DNA from: Pseudacidovorax sp. RU35E
Lineage (GTDB): Bacteria > Pseudomonadota > Gammaproteobacteria > Burkholderiales > Burkholderiaceae_C
Direction: 5' to 3'
Assembly (NCBI RefSeq): GCF_900156165.1
Contig: NZ_FTMY01000001.1
Coordinates: 186,001 to 250,000, forward strand
Length of the DNA: 64,000 nucleotides
The notes under the pieces were generated by a model. That model ran no database searches and had not been told where the DNA came from. It was given only the letters and a program-made list of their open reading frames with translations. The position numbers were made by a program, and so were the translations under genes. Shown in pieces: positions 44,823 through 54,587 of the stretch; within the stretch, counting starts at the first letter, position 1; the number at the start of each line of letters is the position of its first letter.

Positions 44823-45731
44823 TCAGGGGTTGAGGCCTTGCCGGGTGGGCAAGCCGGGGGTGTTGCTCCATTCGCTCCAGCTGCCGGCGTACAGGGCGGG
44901 CTCGGGCAGGCCGGCGATGCGGGCGGCCAGCACATTGGGCACGGCACTGACGCCGCTGCCGCAGTGATGGATCGCGCCGGTGCCGGCACGCTCGCCCAGC
45001 AGCGCCTCGAACTCGGCGCGCAACTGTTCGGCAGGCTTGAAGCGGCCGTCCGGTCCGATGTTGTCCACGAAGGGCCGGTTCAGCGCGCCGGGGATGTGAC
45101 CCGCGATGGGGTCCAGCGGTTCCACCTCGCCGCGGTAACGTGGGGCGGCGCGGGCGTCGACGATGGGTGCGGCGCCGCTGTCCATGGCGGCGCGGACGGC
45201 GGCGGTGTCGACCAGCTTCGCGCGCGGCTCGCCCAGCACGAAGTTGCTCTGGAAGTGCGCCGGCTCCTCGCCGCTGCCGACCGGCAGGCCGGCGGCCTGC
45301 CAGCCCTGAAGGCCGCCGTCGAGCACCGCGGTCGCGGCATGGCCAGCCCACTGCAGCATCCACCACAGACGGCCGCAGTAGTTGGCGCCGTTGCGGTCGT
45401 AGACCACAGCCTGCATGTCGTTGGCGAAGCCGATGCTGCCGAGCCAGGCCGCAAAGCGTTCGCGGCTGGGCAGGGGGTGCCGGCCGCCGGAGGCCGGCCG
45501 GTCTGCCTCGTGCGCGACCATCACGCGACCGTCAGGGCCGGGCGCACCGTGGCGGGCGCTGAGGTGCTGGTCCAGGTCGGCGTGCAGCGCGCCGGGGATG
45601 TGGGTCTGCAGCCAGGCTTCGCGGCCGGCATGCGGCTTCATCAGGTCGAAGCTGCAGTCGAAGATCATGAGGCGCGCATGGCTGTCCTGCAGCGCGCGCA
45701 GCTGGTCGATGGAAATGAGGGTGTCGTACAT
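44823..45731 (-). CDS. Sulfurtransferase (thiosulfate/3-mercaptopyruvate type)
   Basis: 302 residues with two rhodanese domains. The N-terminal one is inactive (LMIFDCSFDLMKPHAGREAWLQTHIPGALHADLD); the C-terminal one has IVDARAAPRYRGEVEPLDPIAGHIPGALNRPF and the catalytic loop HHCGSGVSA with active Cys. The loop CGSGV(T/S)A favours 3-mercaptopyruvate sulfurtransferase. I chose ATG 45731; TTG 45737 is also possible. It lies 5 bp before the ZrgA-like start, so the two may be co-transcribed. Confidence 0.92.
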   Translation of the reverse strand: MYDTLISIDQLRALQDSHARLMIFDCSFDLMKPHAGREAWLQTHIPGALHADLDQHLSARHGAPGPDGRVMVAHEADRPASGGRHPLPSRERFAAWLGSIGFANDMQAVVYDRNGANYCGRLWWMLQWAGHAATAVLDGGLQGWQAAGLPVGSGEEPAHFQSNFVLGEPRAKLVDTAAVRAAMDSGAAPIVDARAAPRYRGEVEPLDPIAGHIPGALNRPFVDNIGPDGRFKPAEQLRAEFEALLGERAGTGAIHHCGSGVSAVPNVLAARIAGLPEPALYAGSWSEWSNTPGLPTRQGLNP

Positions 45732-45801
45732 CGGCAAGGCTCCGAAGGCGAAGCTGCCATTGTGGGCCCGGAGCCTGCCGGCCGCCTGAGCGTCGGCGCG
45801 T

Positions 45802-46725
45802 TCAGTGTTCCTCGGCGGGTGCCTTGGGCACCGCGCGCTGGCGCAGCACGGTGGCCGCGACGCCGCTGCCGATGATCAGCGCGATGCCGCCCCAGCCTGC
45901 CGCGTCGATGCGGTCGCCGAAGAGCAGCACGCTGTAGATGGCCGCAAACACGATGCCGGAGTACTGCAGGTTGGCCACCACCAGCGTGGCCGCCTGCGTC
46001 TTCGCACTGGCATAGGCGCGGGTGAGGCACAGTTGCCCCAGGGCGGCGAGCACGCCCACCGGCAGCAGCCAGATGGCATGCGACCACGACCAGGCCGACC
46101 AGCCGGTGAACAGCGTCCACAGCAGCCCGGCCACGGTGGAGCCGACGGCGAAGTAGAAGACCGTGCGCGTCTCCGGCTCACCGATGCGCGACAGCGCGAT
46201 CACCTGCATGTAGGCAAAGGCGGCGGACATGCCCGACAGCAGCCCGATCAGACCTGCAAATGCGTCGGAGCCATGCACCGAAGGCTTGAGCAGCAGCACC
46301 ACCCCCGCAAAGCCGGCCAGCACGGTGAGCCCGAGCGGCCCCTGCATGGGCGGCAGCGGCACGCGTCCGCCACGCCCAGGCACCGGTGCCCAGGCCAGCA
46401 ACGCGCCGCCCACCAGGAAGGCCGCAACCCAGATGCTGCTCATGTAGTTGAGCGTCATGGCTGTGGCCAGCGGCAGATTGGCGATCGCGTACCACCAGGC
46501 GCCCAGCGAGGCCGTGCCGATCACGCTGCGCCAGGCATGCATGCCCGGGTAGCGCGTGGCCAGCGACACCTTCTGCCGATGCGCCAGCACGGCGATGAAC
46601 ACCATGCCGATCACCCCGCGCCAGAACACCAGTTCGCCGCTGGTGAACCAGGCCGAGGCGATCTTCACGCACACCCCCATGGTCGCGAAGAACAGGGCCG
46701 AAGCGACCATCCACAGGCTTTGCAT
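45802..46725 (-). CDS. EamA/DMT-family permease
   Basis: 307 residues with about ten helices in two EamA repeats. The N-terminal SLWMVASALFFATMGVCVKIAS and FWRGVIGMVFIAVL, then LPLATAMTLNYMSSIWVAAFL, and the second half ACLTRAYA-like CLTRAYASAKTQAATLVVANLQYSGIVFAAIYSVLLFGDRID fit the RhaT/S-adenosylmethionine-type DMT group. The substrate is unknown. It lies 70 bp upstream of the sulfurtransferase on the same strand. Confidence 0.9.
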   Translation of the reverse strand: MQSLWMVASALFFATMGVCVKIASAWFTSGELVFWRGVIGMVFIAVLAHRQKVSLATRYPGMHAWRSVIGTASLGAWWYAIANLPLATAMTLNYMSSIWVAAFLVGGALLAWAPVPGRGGRVPLPPMQGPLGLTVLAGFAGVVLLLKPSVHGSDAFAGLIGLLSGMSAAFAYMQVIALSRIGEPETRTVFYFAVGSTVAGLLWTLFTGWSAWSWSHAIWLLPVGVLAALGQLCLTRAYASAKTQAATLVVANLQYSGIVFAAIYSVLLFGDRIDAAGWGGIALIIGSGVAATVLRQRAVPKAPAEEH

Positions 46726-46775
46726 GCGCGGCTCGGATCTCCTGCTCTAGGTCGATGAGGCGGGCCCGGCGGCGC

Positions 46776-47939
46776 TCAGCCGCGGGCGCTGTCCAGGCAG
46801 GCGCGGGCTGCGGCGCTGGCCGTCATCTGCGTGCGGTACCACTCGTGGAAGTGCTGCATGCCGTCTTCCATGGGGCTCTGGTAGGGACCGACCTCGTTGT
46901 CGCCGCGCTGGTAGAGGGCGCGGCGACCGGCGTCCATGCGCTCGCCGATCTCGTCGTCCTCGATGCAGGTCTCCATGTAGGCGGCCTGCTGCGCCTCGAC
47001 GAACTCGCGCTCGAAGTGGGCGATCTCCTCGGGGTAGTAGAACTCGACCATGTTCATGGTCTTGTGCGGCCCCATGGGATGCAGCGTCGACACCGTCAGC
47101 ACGTGCGGGTACCACTCGACCATGATGTGCGGGTAGTAGGTCAGCCAGATGGCGCCGAACTCGGGCGGACGGCCGCTGCGGTAGCGCAGCAGCTCGTCGT
47201 GCCAGCGCTCGTACACCGGGCTGCCGGCCCGGCCGAGACGGTTGGCCACGCCCACGGTCTGCACCGAGTACTGCGGCTTGAACTCCCAGCGCAGGTCGTC
47301 GCAGGTCACGAAGTTGCCCAGGCCTGGGTGGAAGGGGCCGACGTGATAGTCCTCCAGATAGACCTCGATGAAGGTCTTCCAGTTGTAGTTGCACTCGTGC
47401 ATCTCGACGCGGTCGAGAACATAGCCGTCGAAGTCCAGGTGGGCGCGGGGGCCCATGCCGGCGAGGTCGGCCTCGATGTCGCGGCCGTTGTCCTCGAACA
47501 GCAGGCCGTTCCATTCGCGCAGGCCATAGGTGTGCAGGTTGAGGCACGGATCCTGCGCGAAATGCGGTGCACCCAGCAGCGTGCCGGTGGGCGAGGGGCC
47601 GGCGGCGTTGTAGGTCCAGCGGTGCAGCGGGCAGACGATGTGACCGCCGCTCTGGCGCGGCAGTTCGCCCTGACCGCGCAGGATCACGGCCTGGCGGTGG
47701 CGGCAGACATTGGAGATCAGCTCGACGCCGCGCGGCGTGTGCACCAGTGCGCGGCCTTCGCCTTCCTGCGGCAACGCGCGGTAGCTGCCGGCCTCGGGCA
47801 CCCACAGCTTGTGGCCCACGTAACGCGGGCCCTGCTTGAAGAGTGTTTCCATTTCGCTCGCATGGAGCGCCTCGTCGAAATAGCTGGAGACCGGTAGTTG
47901 GCTCGAAGCCTGCTGCAGTCGAAGACTTAAATCAGACAT
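46776..47939 (-). CDS. Rieske-type aromatic-ring-hydroxylating oxygenase, alpha subunit
   Basis: 387 residues. The Rieske [2Fe-2S] ligands are C79, H81, C103 and H106 (CRH ... CPLH). The catalytic domain has the non-haem iron motif YLEDYHVGPFHPGL, with two His and an upstream Asp, and a Trp/Tyr-rich region near YYPHIMVEWYPHVLTVS. No reductase or ferredoxin gene is adjacent. The start ATG 47939 is set by the family-like N-terminus; 75 further open residues lie upstream. It is divergent from xseB-ispA-dxs. The substrate is unknown and need not be aromatic. Confidence 0.9.
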   Translation of the reverse strand: MSDLSLRLQQASSQLPVSSYFDEALHASEMETLFKQGPRYVGHKLWVPEAGSYRALPQEGEGRALVHTPRGVELISNVCRHRQAVILRGQGELPRQSGGHIVCPLHRWTYNAAGPSPTGTLLGAPHFAQDPCLNLHTYGLREWNGLLFEDNGRDIEADLAGMGPRAHLDFDGYVLDRVEMHECNYNWKTFIEVYLEDYHVGPFHPGLGNFVTCDDLRWEFKPQYSVQTVGVANRLGRAGSPVYERWHDELLRYRSGRPPEFGAIWLTYYPHIMVEWYPHVLTVSTLHPMGPHKTMNMVEFYYPEEIAHFEREFVEAQQAAYMETCIEDDEIGERMDAGRRALYQRGDNEVGPYQSPMEDGMQHFHEWYRTQMTASAAARACLDSARG

Positions 47940-48207
47940 GGGTGACCTGACCAAGCTCCCCACAGGGAGGTAACGCGAAGTGGAAACCCCTGTTTTCTCT
48001 GGCCCGGAAGGGGTGGCCTCCTGGAGGATTGGGCAGAAAAAATGAAGCCGGCTGGCGCCGGCGCAGGGAATGAGCCGGAATTGTACCCCGGTTTTATCCG
48101 CCGCCGTCCCGCGTGCAGGCGGGGAACGCGGTCCCGCCGCCGGCCGACAGCCGGCTGCGGACACGCCCTCCTAGAATCGCGCGTTTCACCCTCCGACAAC
48201 CTTCCGA

Positions 48208-48462
48208 ATGCCCAAGGCCGCCCCCGCAGCCGCGCCTGCCCCCGACACCGCCGACCTGCCCGCCAGCTACGAGGCAGGTCTGCAGGAACTGGAGCGACTG
48301 GTGGCTGCGCTCGAATCGGGCCAGCTTCCCCTCGACCAGCTGCTCGCAGGCTACCAACGCGGGTCCCGCCTGCTGGCCTTCTGCCGTGAACGCCTGCAGG
48401 CCGTCGAGGAGCAGATCAAGGTGCTGGACGCCGGCAATCTCAAGCCATGGACGGGCGCCTGA
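48208..48462 (+). CDS. xseB: Exodeoxyribonuclease VII small subunit
   Basis: 84 residues, normal length. The conserved helix pair [44 protein letters not shown] and the terminal VEEQIKVLD are diagnostic. It forms the exonuclease VII complex with XseA (not in the window). Its stop shares a base with the ispA start, a common order in proteobacteria. Confidence 0.95.
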   Translation: MPKAAPAAAPAPDTADLPASYEAGLQELERLVAALESGQLPLDQLLAGYQRGSRLLAFCRERLQAVEEQIKVLDAGNLKPWTGA

Positions 48463-49397
48463 TGGCCGCGCCCACCTGGACGTCCGACGAACTCGCGGCC
48501 TGGATGCGGCCGCAGCTGGCGCGCGTGGAATCCGCGCTCGAGCAATGGGTCGGCACAGGCGCGCCTGCGTCCCTCGCCGAGGCCATGCGCTACGCGGTGC
48601 TCGATGGCGGCAAGCGCTTGCGGCCGCTACTGGTGTTGGCCGCCGCGCGGGCGGCCGGCTCCGACAGCGCGCCTGCCTGGCTGCATGACGCGGCCCTTAG
48701 GGCCGCCTGCGGTGTCGAGCTGATCCATGCCTATTCGCTGGTGCACGACGACATGCCGTGCATGGACAACGACGTGCTGCGCCGGGGCAAGCCCACCGTG
48801 CACGTGCGCTTCGGGGAAGCTGGCGCGCTGCTGGCGGGAGACGCGCTGCAGGCCCAGGCTTTCGAACTGATCGCGCCGCTGGATGGCGCCGCCGTGGCGG
48901 TGCCTGCCCAGGTCCAGGCGCGGCTGGTCGCATTGCTGGCACGCGGCGCCGGTGCCTGCGGCATGGCCGGCGGCCAGGCCATCGACCTGGCCAGTGTCGG
49001 CCAGCGCCTGGACGAGGCGCAGCTGCGCGAGATGCACCGCCTCAAGACGGGCGCGCTGCTGCAGGCCAGTGTCGAGATGGGCGCCGCCTGCGCCGGTGAA
49101 CTGCCTTCGGCTGCCGCCCACGGCCTGCGCGACTTCGGCGCCGCCATCGGCCTGGCCTTCCAGGTGGTGGACGACGTGCTCGACGTCACCGCCGATTCCG
49201 CCACCCTGGGCAAGACGGCCGGCAAGGATGCCGCCGCCGACAAGCCCACCTATGTCGCCCTGCTGGGCCTGGACGGCGCCCGCGCCGAAGCCGACCGCCT
49301 GCTGGCCCAGGCGCTGGCCGCACTCGATGCCAGCGGCCTGGCCGACACCGCCGCCCTGGCCGCCCTGGCCCGCATGGTCGTCGCGCGCGACCGGTAG
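48462..49397 (+). CDS. ispA: Farnesyl diphosphate synthase (polyprenyl synthetase)
   Basis: 311 residues. It condenses IPP with DMAPP and GPP to form FPP for ubiquinone, undecaprenyl phosphate and haem O. The first Asp-rich motif is DDMPCMDND (near residue 98) and the second is DDVLD (near residue 236). Other motifs are [19 protein letters not shown] and KTGALL. ATG 48462 overlaps the xseB stop (TGATG); ATG 48447 would add five residues. It is followed 20 bp later by dxs. Confidence 0.94.
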   Translation: MAAPTWTSDELAAWMRPQLARVESALEQWVGTGAPASLAEAMRYAVLDGGKRLRPLLVLAAARAAGSDSAPAWLHDAALRAACGVELIHAYSLVHDDMPCMDNDVLRRGKPTVHVRFGEAGALLAGDALQAQAFELIAPLDGAAVAVPAQVQARLVALLARGAGACGMAGGQAIDLASVGQRLDEAQLREMHRLKTGALLQASVEMGAACAGELPSAAAHGLRDFGAAIGLAFQVVDDVLDVTADSATLGKTAGKDAAADKPTYVALLGLDGARAEADRLLAQALAALDASGLADTAALAALARMVVARDR

Positions 49398-49417
49398 CCT
49401 TTTTCGAACATCGCCCC

Positions 49418-51271
49418 ATGGCACCTCTTCTTCCCACGATCCACGATCCCGCCGACCTGCGCCGGCTGCCGCGCGAGCAGTTGCGCCAGCTGGCCGACGA
49501 GGTGCGTGCCTGCGTGCTCGACAACGTCTCGCGTACCGGCGGCCACCTCAGCTCCAACCTGGGCACGGTGGAGCTCACGGTGGCGCTGCACTACGTCTTC
49601 GACACACCCGAGGACCGCATCGTGTGGGACGTGGGTCACCAGACCTATCCCCACAAGATCCTCACGGGCCGGCGCGAGCGCATGCCCACGCTGCGCCAGC
49701 AGGGCGGGATCTCCGGCTTCCCGCAGCGTGCCGAGAGCGCCTACGACACCTTCGGCACCGCCCATTCGTCGACCAGCATCTCCGCCGCGCTGGGCATGGC
49801 CCTGGCCGCGCGTCAGAAGGGCGAGACGCGGCACGCCATCGCCGTGATCGGCGACGGCGCGATGACCGCCGGCATGGCCTTCGAGGCGCTGAACAACGCG
49901 GGCGTGTACGACGACGCGCGTTTGTTGGTGATCCTGAACGACAACGACATGTCGATCAGCCCGCCGGTGGGTGCCCTCAACCGTTATCTTGCGCAGCTGA
50001 TGAGCGGCCAGTTCTATTCCGCCGCGAAGGAAGTGGGCAAGAGCGTGCTCAAGGCGGCGCCGCCGTTGTTCCAACTGGCCAAGCGGCTGGAGGAGCAGGC
50101 CAAGGGCATGGTCGTGCCGGCGACGCTGTTCGAGAAGTTCGGCTTCAACTACATCGGGCCGATCGACGGGCACGATCTCGACTCGCTGATCCCCACGCTG
50201 GAGAACCTCAAGCAGCTCAAGGGCCCGCAGTTCCTGCACGTGGTCACGCGCAAGGGCCAGGGCTACAAGCTGGCCGAGGCCGACCCCGTCGCGTATCACG
50301 GCCCCGGCAAGTTCGACCCGTCCATCGGTCTGGTCAAGCCGGCCGCTGCACCGAAGAAGACCTTTACCCAGGTCTTCGGCCAGTGGTTGTGCGACATGGC
50401 GGCCAAGGACGGCCGACTGGTGGGCATCACGCCTGCCATGCGCGAGGGCTCGGGCCTGGTGGAGTTCGAGCAGAAGTTTCCCGATCGTTACTACGACGTG
50501 GGCATCGCCGAGCAGCATGCCGTGACCTTCGCGGCCGGCCTGGCCTGTGAGGGGCTCAAGCCCGTGGTCGCGATCTATTCGACGTTCCTGCAGCGGGCCT
50601 ATGACCAGCTGATCCACGATGTGGCGATCCAGAACCTTCCGGTGGTCTTTGCGCTGGACCGCGCAGGCCTGGTGGGCGCCGACGGCGCCACCCATGCGGG
50701 AGCCTATGACATCCCCTTCCTGCGCTGCGTGCCCAACATGGCCGTGGCCTGTCCGGCCGACGAGGCCGAATGCCGGCAGTTGCTGTCCACGGCCTTCGCT
50801 CAGAATCATCCGGTGGCGGTGCGCTACCCGCGTGGCGCAGGCGTGGGCACGGTGCCTGCGCTGTCGCTCGATGCGCTTCCCTATGGCAAGGGCGAAGTGC
50901 GACGCGAGGGCCGTCGCATCGCCATCCTGGCCTTCGGCACGCTGCTGTATCCGGCGCTGGAGGCTGGGCAAGCGCTCGACGCCACGGTCGTCAACATGCG
51001 CTGGGCCAAGCCGCTGGACGAGTCGCTTCTGAGCGAGGTGGCCGAGCGCCACGACGCGCTGGTGACGCTGGAGGAGGGCGCCGTCATGGGCGGCGCGGGC
51101 AGTGCCGTGCTCGAGGCGCTGCAGGCTGCCGGCATCCAGCGCCCCGTGCTGCAACTGGGTCTGCCGGACCGCTTCATCGAGCATGGCGACCCGGCCCGCC
51201 TGCTGGCCGGGCTGGGGCTGGATGCCGCGGGCATCCGCAGTGCCATCGAGGCGCGCTTCGGCACGGCCTGA
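49418..51271 (+). CDS. dxs: 1-deoxy-D-xylulose-5-phosphate synthase
   Basis: 617 residues, normal length. It makes DXP from pyruvate and glyceraldehyde 3-phosphate, the first step of the MEP pathway, using ThDP. Seen: [41 protein letters not shown], the ThDP motif [34 protein letters not shown], the catalytic-glutamate region [18 protein letters not shown], and [18 protein letters not shown]. With ispA it forms an isoprenoid-precursor operon. Confidence 0.96.
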   Translation: MAPLLPTIHDPADLRRLPREQLRQLADEVRACVLDNVSRTGGHLSSNLGTVELTVALHYVFDTPEDRIVWDVGHQTYPHKILTGRRERMPTLRQQGGISGFPQRAESAYDTFGTAHSSTSISAALGMALAARQKGETRHAIAVIGDGAMTAGMAFEALNNAGVYDDARLLVILNDNDMSISPPVGALNRYLAQLMSGQFYSAAKEVGKSVLKAAPPLFQLAKRLEEQAKGMVVPATLFEKFGFNYIGPIDGHDLDSLIPTLENLKQLKGPQFLHVVTRKGQGYKLAEADPVAYHGPGKFDPSIGLVKPAAAPKKTFTQVFGQWLCDMAAKDGRLVGITPAMREGSGLVEFEQKFPDRYYDVGIAEQHAVTFAAGLACEGLKPVVAIYSTFLQRAYDQLIHDVAIQNLPVVFALDRAGLVGADGATHAGAYDIPFLRCVPNMAVACPADEAECRQLLSTAFAQNHPVAVRYPRGAGVGTVPALSLDALPYGKGEVRREGRRIAILAFGTLLYPALEAGQALDATVVNMRWAKPLDESLLSEVAERHDALVTLEEGAVMGGAGSAVLEALQAAGIQRPVLQLGLPDRFIEHGDPARLLAGLGLDAAGIRSAIEARFGTA

Positions 51272-51368
51272 CCCGCGCGCTGCGCGGGCGCGTTCAGGGC
51301 ACCGCAAGGGGAAACCCCACAGGGCCGCCGGGTGCATCTTTTTAGAATCGGCCCTCTTCAGAGTCGAC

Positions 51369-51389
51369 AACGCGGCCACGGGCCGCGTT
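51369..51389 (+). other. Leader hairpin before the TRAP receptor gene
   Basis: A perfect 9-bp stem (51369-51377 with 51381-51389, 3-nt loop) 31 bp before the dctP start. No T-run follows, so it is more likely a 5'-UTR structure than a terminator. It may protect the abundant receptor mRNA or hinder dxs read-through. Confidence 0.5.
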
Positions 51390-51420
51390 CGTATTTCAGC
51401 TGTTCAACGGAGTCAAGCTC

Positions 51421-52503
51421 ATGGATCGTCGTTCCATCATCAAAAATGCCGGCCTCGCTGGTGTCCTGGCCGCCGGTGTGGCGCCAGCGGTGCACGCGCA
51501 GGCCGCAGTGCGCTGGCGCCTCGCATCGAGCTTCCCTCGCTCGCTCGACACCATCTTCGGCAGCGCCGAAATGCTGTCCAAGACGATCAAGGCCATGTCG
51601 GGTGGCAAGTTCGAGATCACCGTGCACCCCGCCGGTGAACTGATGCCGGCCTTCGGCGTCGTCGATGCGCTGCAAGGCGACACCATCGAGATGGCCCAGT
51701 CCGCCGCCTATTACTTCACCGGCAAGGACCCGGTCTTTGCCTTCAGCTGCGCCGTGCCCTTCGGCCTGACCGCGCGCCAGAACACCGCCTGGAAGGACTA
51801 CGGCGGTGGCCGCAAGCTGCTCGACGACTTCTTCGCCAAGTACAACTTCCGCACCGCCAGCGCCGGCAACACCGGCACGCAGATGGGCGGCTGGTACCGC
51901 AAGGAAATCAAGACCGTCGAGGACCTCAAGGGCCTGAAGATGCGCATGGGCGGCGGCGTGTTCGGCGAGGCGATGCAGAAGCTCGGCGTGGTGCCGCAGA
52001 ACATGCCGGCCGGCGACGTCTACCAGGCCCTCGAGAAGGGCACGCTGGACGCGGCCGAATTCGTCGGCCCCTACGACGACGCCAAGCTGGGCTTCAACAA
52101 GGTCGCGCCCTACTACTACTACCCCGGCTGGTGGGAAGGCGGCGCCGACCTGGAGTTCTTCATCAACGTGAAGAAGTTCAATGCGCTGTCCGACGAGAAC
52201 AAAGCGATCCTGAATGCCGCGATGGCCGTGGCCGCCACCGACATGACCGCCAAGTACGACGCCTACAACCCCATCGCGCTGAAGAAGCTGGTGGCCGAGA
52301 AGACCCAGCTGAAGGCCTTCCCCAAGGCCGTGATGGACGCGGGCTTCAAGTCGTCGATGGAAGTCTTCGCCGACCACGAAGCCAAGTCGCCCGAGTTCAA
52401 GGCCATCCACCAGAGCATGCGCGCCTTCCAGCGCGACCAGATCCTGTGGAACCGCTTCTCGGAGTACCCGTTCAACCAATACATGAACGGCGTCAAGATC
52501 TGA
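51421..52503 (+). CDS. TRAP transporter substrate-binding protein (DctP/TakP-like)
   Basis: A periplasmic receptor of 360 residues with a leader (MDRRSIIKNAGLAGVLAAGVAPAVHAQ, Tat-like RR). Family segments: RWRLASSFPRSLDTIFG, GKFEITVHPAGELMPAFGVVDALQGDTIEMAQS, KGLKMRMGGGVFGEAMQKLGVVPQNMPAGDVYQALEKGTLDAAEFVGPYDD with the usual ligand-contacting Arg, and GWWEGGADLEFFIN. These are close to the 2-oxo-acid-binding TakP group. The two membrane subunits are encoded convergently just downstream. Confidence 0.93.
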   Translation: MDRRSIIKNAGLAGVLAAGVAPAVHAQAAVRWRLASSFPRSLDTIFGSAEMLSKTIKAMSGGKFEITVHPAGELMPAFGVVDALQGDTIEMAQSAAYYFTGKDPVFAFSCAVPFGLTARQNTAWKDYGGGRKLLDDFFAKYNFRTASAGNTGTQMGGWYRKEIKTVEDLKGLKMRMGGGVFGEAMQKLGVVPQNMPAGDVYQALEKGTLDAAEFVGPYDDAKLGFNKVAPYYYYPGWWEGGADLEFFINVKKFNALSDENKAILNAAMAVAATDMTAKYDAYNPIALKKLVAEKTQLKAFPKAVMDAGFKSSMEVFADHEAKSPEFKAIHQSMRAFQRDQILWNRFSEYPFNQYMNGVKI

Positions 52504-52567
52504 CGAAGGTGCGGGCGCCGGGCCTGCCGGATGGCGGGCTCGACGACTCGATGCACACACACACAAC

Positions 52568-52596
52568 AAAAAAGCCGCGCAGTGCGCGGCTTTTTT
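52568..52596. terminator. Bidirectional rho-independent terminator
   Basis: A GCCGCGC/GCGCGGC stem (52574-52580 with 52584-52590, 3-nt loop) flanked by A on the left and six T on the right, so it can end both the dctP transcript and the convergent dctQM transcript. Confidence 0.92.
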
Positions 52597-52706
52597 GCGT
52601 CTGTCGTCATGGCCCTCGGTGATGACCATGAGGCCCGCGCCGACGTCGCTCGAGGCACGACATCCGGCGCAGCAGCCCACACGGGAAGCGGGCAGGCTGC
52701 TTGCGG

Positions 52707-54569
52707 CTAGTTGGAAGGCTGCGCCCGCTTGAGCGCCTCTTCCATCGCCTTGACCGGGTCGTCCGGGGTGGACGCCGGGGCGTCCGCGTCGGGTGCGGCG
52801 GGTGCCGCCTCCGGGGAAGTCGGTGCCGCGGGGCCCGAGTCACCGCCCGGCGCGGGCGTGCCGCCGTAGGGCTCTTCGCCGCTGCCGTAGCCGGCATCCG
52901 GCGAGGCCCCGCCGCCTTCGGGCTGCAGGCTCTCGCGCATCTGGTCGCCGATGCTCTTCAGGTCGTAGCTCTGCACCTTGTCCAGGCTGCCCGTCACCAG
53001 ATTGGGGAACGTGATCAGCGTGGCGACCATCACCAGCTGGATCAGCACGAAGGGAATGGCGCCCTTGTAGATCTGCATGGTCGTGACGGGCTGCATCACC
53101 GTGCGGGTCACGCGGTCCACGTACGGCTTGTCCGGCGCCACCGAGCGCAGGAAGAACAGCGCGAAGCCGAAGGGCGGATGCATGAAAGAGGTCTGCATGT
53201 TCATCGCCAGCAGCACGCCGAACCAGATCAGGTCGATGCCCAGCTTGTCGGCCACAGGCGCCAGCAGCGGCACCACGATGAACGACAGCTCGAAGTAGTC
53301 GAGGAAGAAGGCCAGGAAGAAGATCAGCAGGTTCACCGCGACCAGGAAGCCCACCTGGCCGCCAGGCAGGCTGGCCAGCAGGTGCTCGACCCAGATCGGT
53401 CCGTCCGCCGCCTGGAAGACCAGGCTGAAGATGGTGGCGCCGATCAGGATGAACATGACGAAGCTGCCGAGCTTGGTGGTGGCGGCCAGCGCCTGCTTGA
53501 GCAGTGTCATGTCGAGCCGCCCGCGCGCCCAGCCCATGATGAGCGCACCGATGGCGCCCATCGCCCCGCCTTCGGTCGGCGTGGCGATGCCCAGGAAGAT
53601 CGTGCCGAGCACCAGGAAGATCAGCAGCAGCGGCGGGATGAGCACGAAGGTCACGCGCTCGGCCAGCCGGGACAGCAGTCCCAGCCGCAGGTACTTGTTG
53701 AGCAGGGCGATCACCAGCGCGACGAAGGTGCCGCCGCACATCGCCACGACCACCTTTTCGTCCGTGGCGACCGAGGTGACCGTCTGGCCGCTCCACCAGC
53801 TGTGCACATCGGTCAGGTGGCGCGCGACCAGCACCGACACGACAAAGGAGATGACCATGAGCACCAGCAGCGAGCGATAGCCGCCGCTGCCGTCGGGCTC
53901 GCGGTAGATGCGGGCCTCGGCGGGCAGCGCCGGCACGCTGGCGGGCCGGAAGATGGCGAGGAAGGCCACGTACAGCACATAGCAGCCCACCAGCATGAAG
54001 GCCGGCACGAAGGCGCCCTTGTACATGTCGCCCACGCTCTTGCCGAGCTGGTCGGCCATGATGATCAGCACCAGCGAGGGCGGGATGATCTGGGCCAGCG
54101 TGCCCGATGCCGCGATCACCCCGCTGCTGAAGCGGCGGTCATAGCCGTAGCGCAGCATGATGGGCAGCGAGATCAGGCCCATGGAGATGACCGAGGCGGC
54201 CACGACGCCGGTCGTGGCGGCCAGCAGCGCGCCGACGAAGACCACGGCCAGCGCCAGGCCCCCGCGCATGGGGCCGAACACCTGCCCGACGGTATCGAGC
54301 AGGTCCTCCGCCATGCCGCTGCGCTCCAGGATGAGCCCCATCAGCGTGAAGAAGGGCACCGCGAGCAGAGTGTCGTTGGCCATGATGCCGATGAGGCGCT
54401 GTGGCAGCCAGGCCATCACCGAGGACTGGAACACGCCCAGCTCGACGCCGATGAGGCCGAAGGTCAGCCCGCAGGCCCCCAGGCTGAAGGCCACCGGGAA
54501 TCCCAGCAGCAGGAAGCAGATGAGCCCCGCGAACATGATCGGGGCGAAGTTGGCGGTGATGAACTCCAC
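52707..54569 (-). CDS. TRAP transporter large permease subunit (DctM-like)
   Basis: 620 residues, longer than the usual 430. The core has 12 or more helices: PIMFAGLICFLLLGFPVAFSLG, GMAEDLLDTVGQVFGPMRGGLALAVVFVGALLAATTGVVAA and TEGGAMGAIGALIMG (the DctM signature). A mid-protein insertion near residues 225-310 carries extra helices. The last 90 or so residues are Pro/Gly/Ala/Asp-rich and probably disordered. Both are known of the long DctM group paired with TakP-like receptors. Confidence 0.92.
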   Translation of the reverse strand: MEFITANFAPIMFAGLICFLLLGFPVAFSLGACGLTFGLIGVELGVFQSSVMAWLPQRLIGIMANDTLLAVPFFTLMGLILERSGMAEDLLDTVGQVFGPMRGGLALAVVFVGALLAATTGVVAASVISMGLISLPIMLRYGYDRRFSSGVIAASGTLAQIIPPSLVLIIMADQLGKSVGDMYKGAFVPAFMLVGCYVLYVAFLAIFRPASVPALPAEARIYREPDGSGGYRSLLVLMVISFVVSVLVARHLTDVHSWWSGQTVTSVATDEKVVVAMCGGTFVALVIALLNKYLRLGLLSRLAERVTFVLIPPLLLIFLVLGTIFLGIATPTEGGAMGAIGALIMGWARGRLDMTLLKQALAATTKLGSFVMFILIGATIFSLVFQAADGPIWVEHLLASLPGGQVGFLVAVNLLIFFLAFFLDYFELSFIVVPLLAPVADKLGIDLIWFGVLLAMNMQTSFMHPPFGFALFFLRSVAPDKPYVDRVTRTVMQPVTTMQIYKGAIPFVLIQLVMVATLITFPNLVTGSLDKVQSYDLKSIGDQMRESLQPEGGGASPDAGYGSGEEPYGGTPAPGGDSGPAAPTSPEAAPAAPDADAPASTPDDPVKAMEEALKRAQPSN

Positions 54570-54587
54570 GTGCGTACTCCCGTCCGT

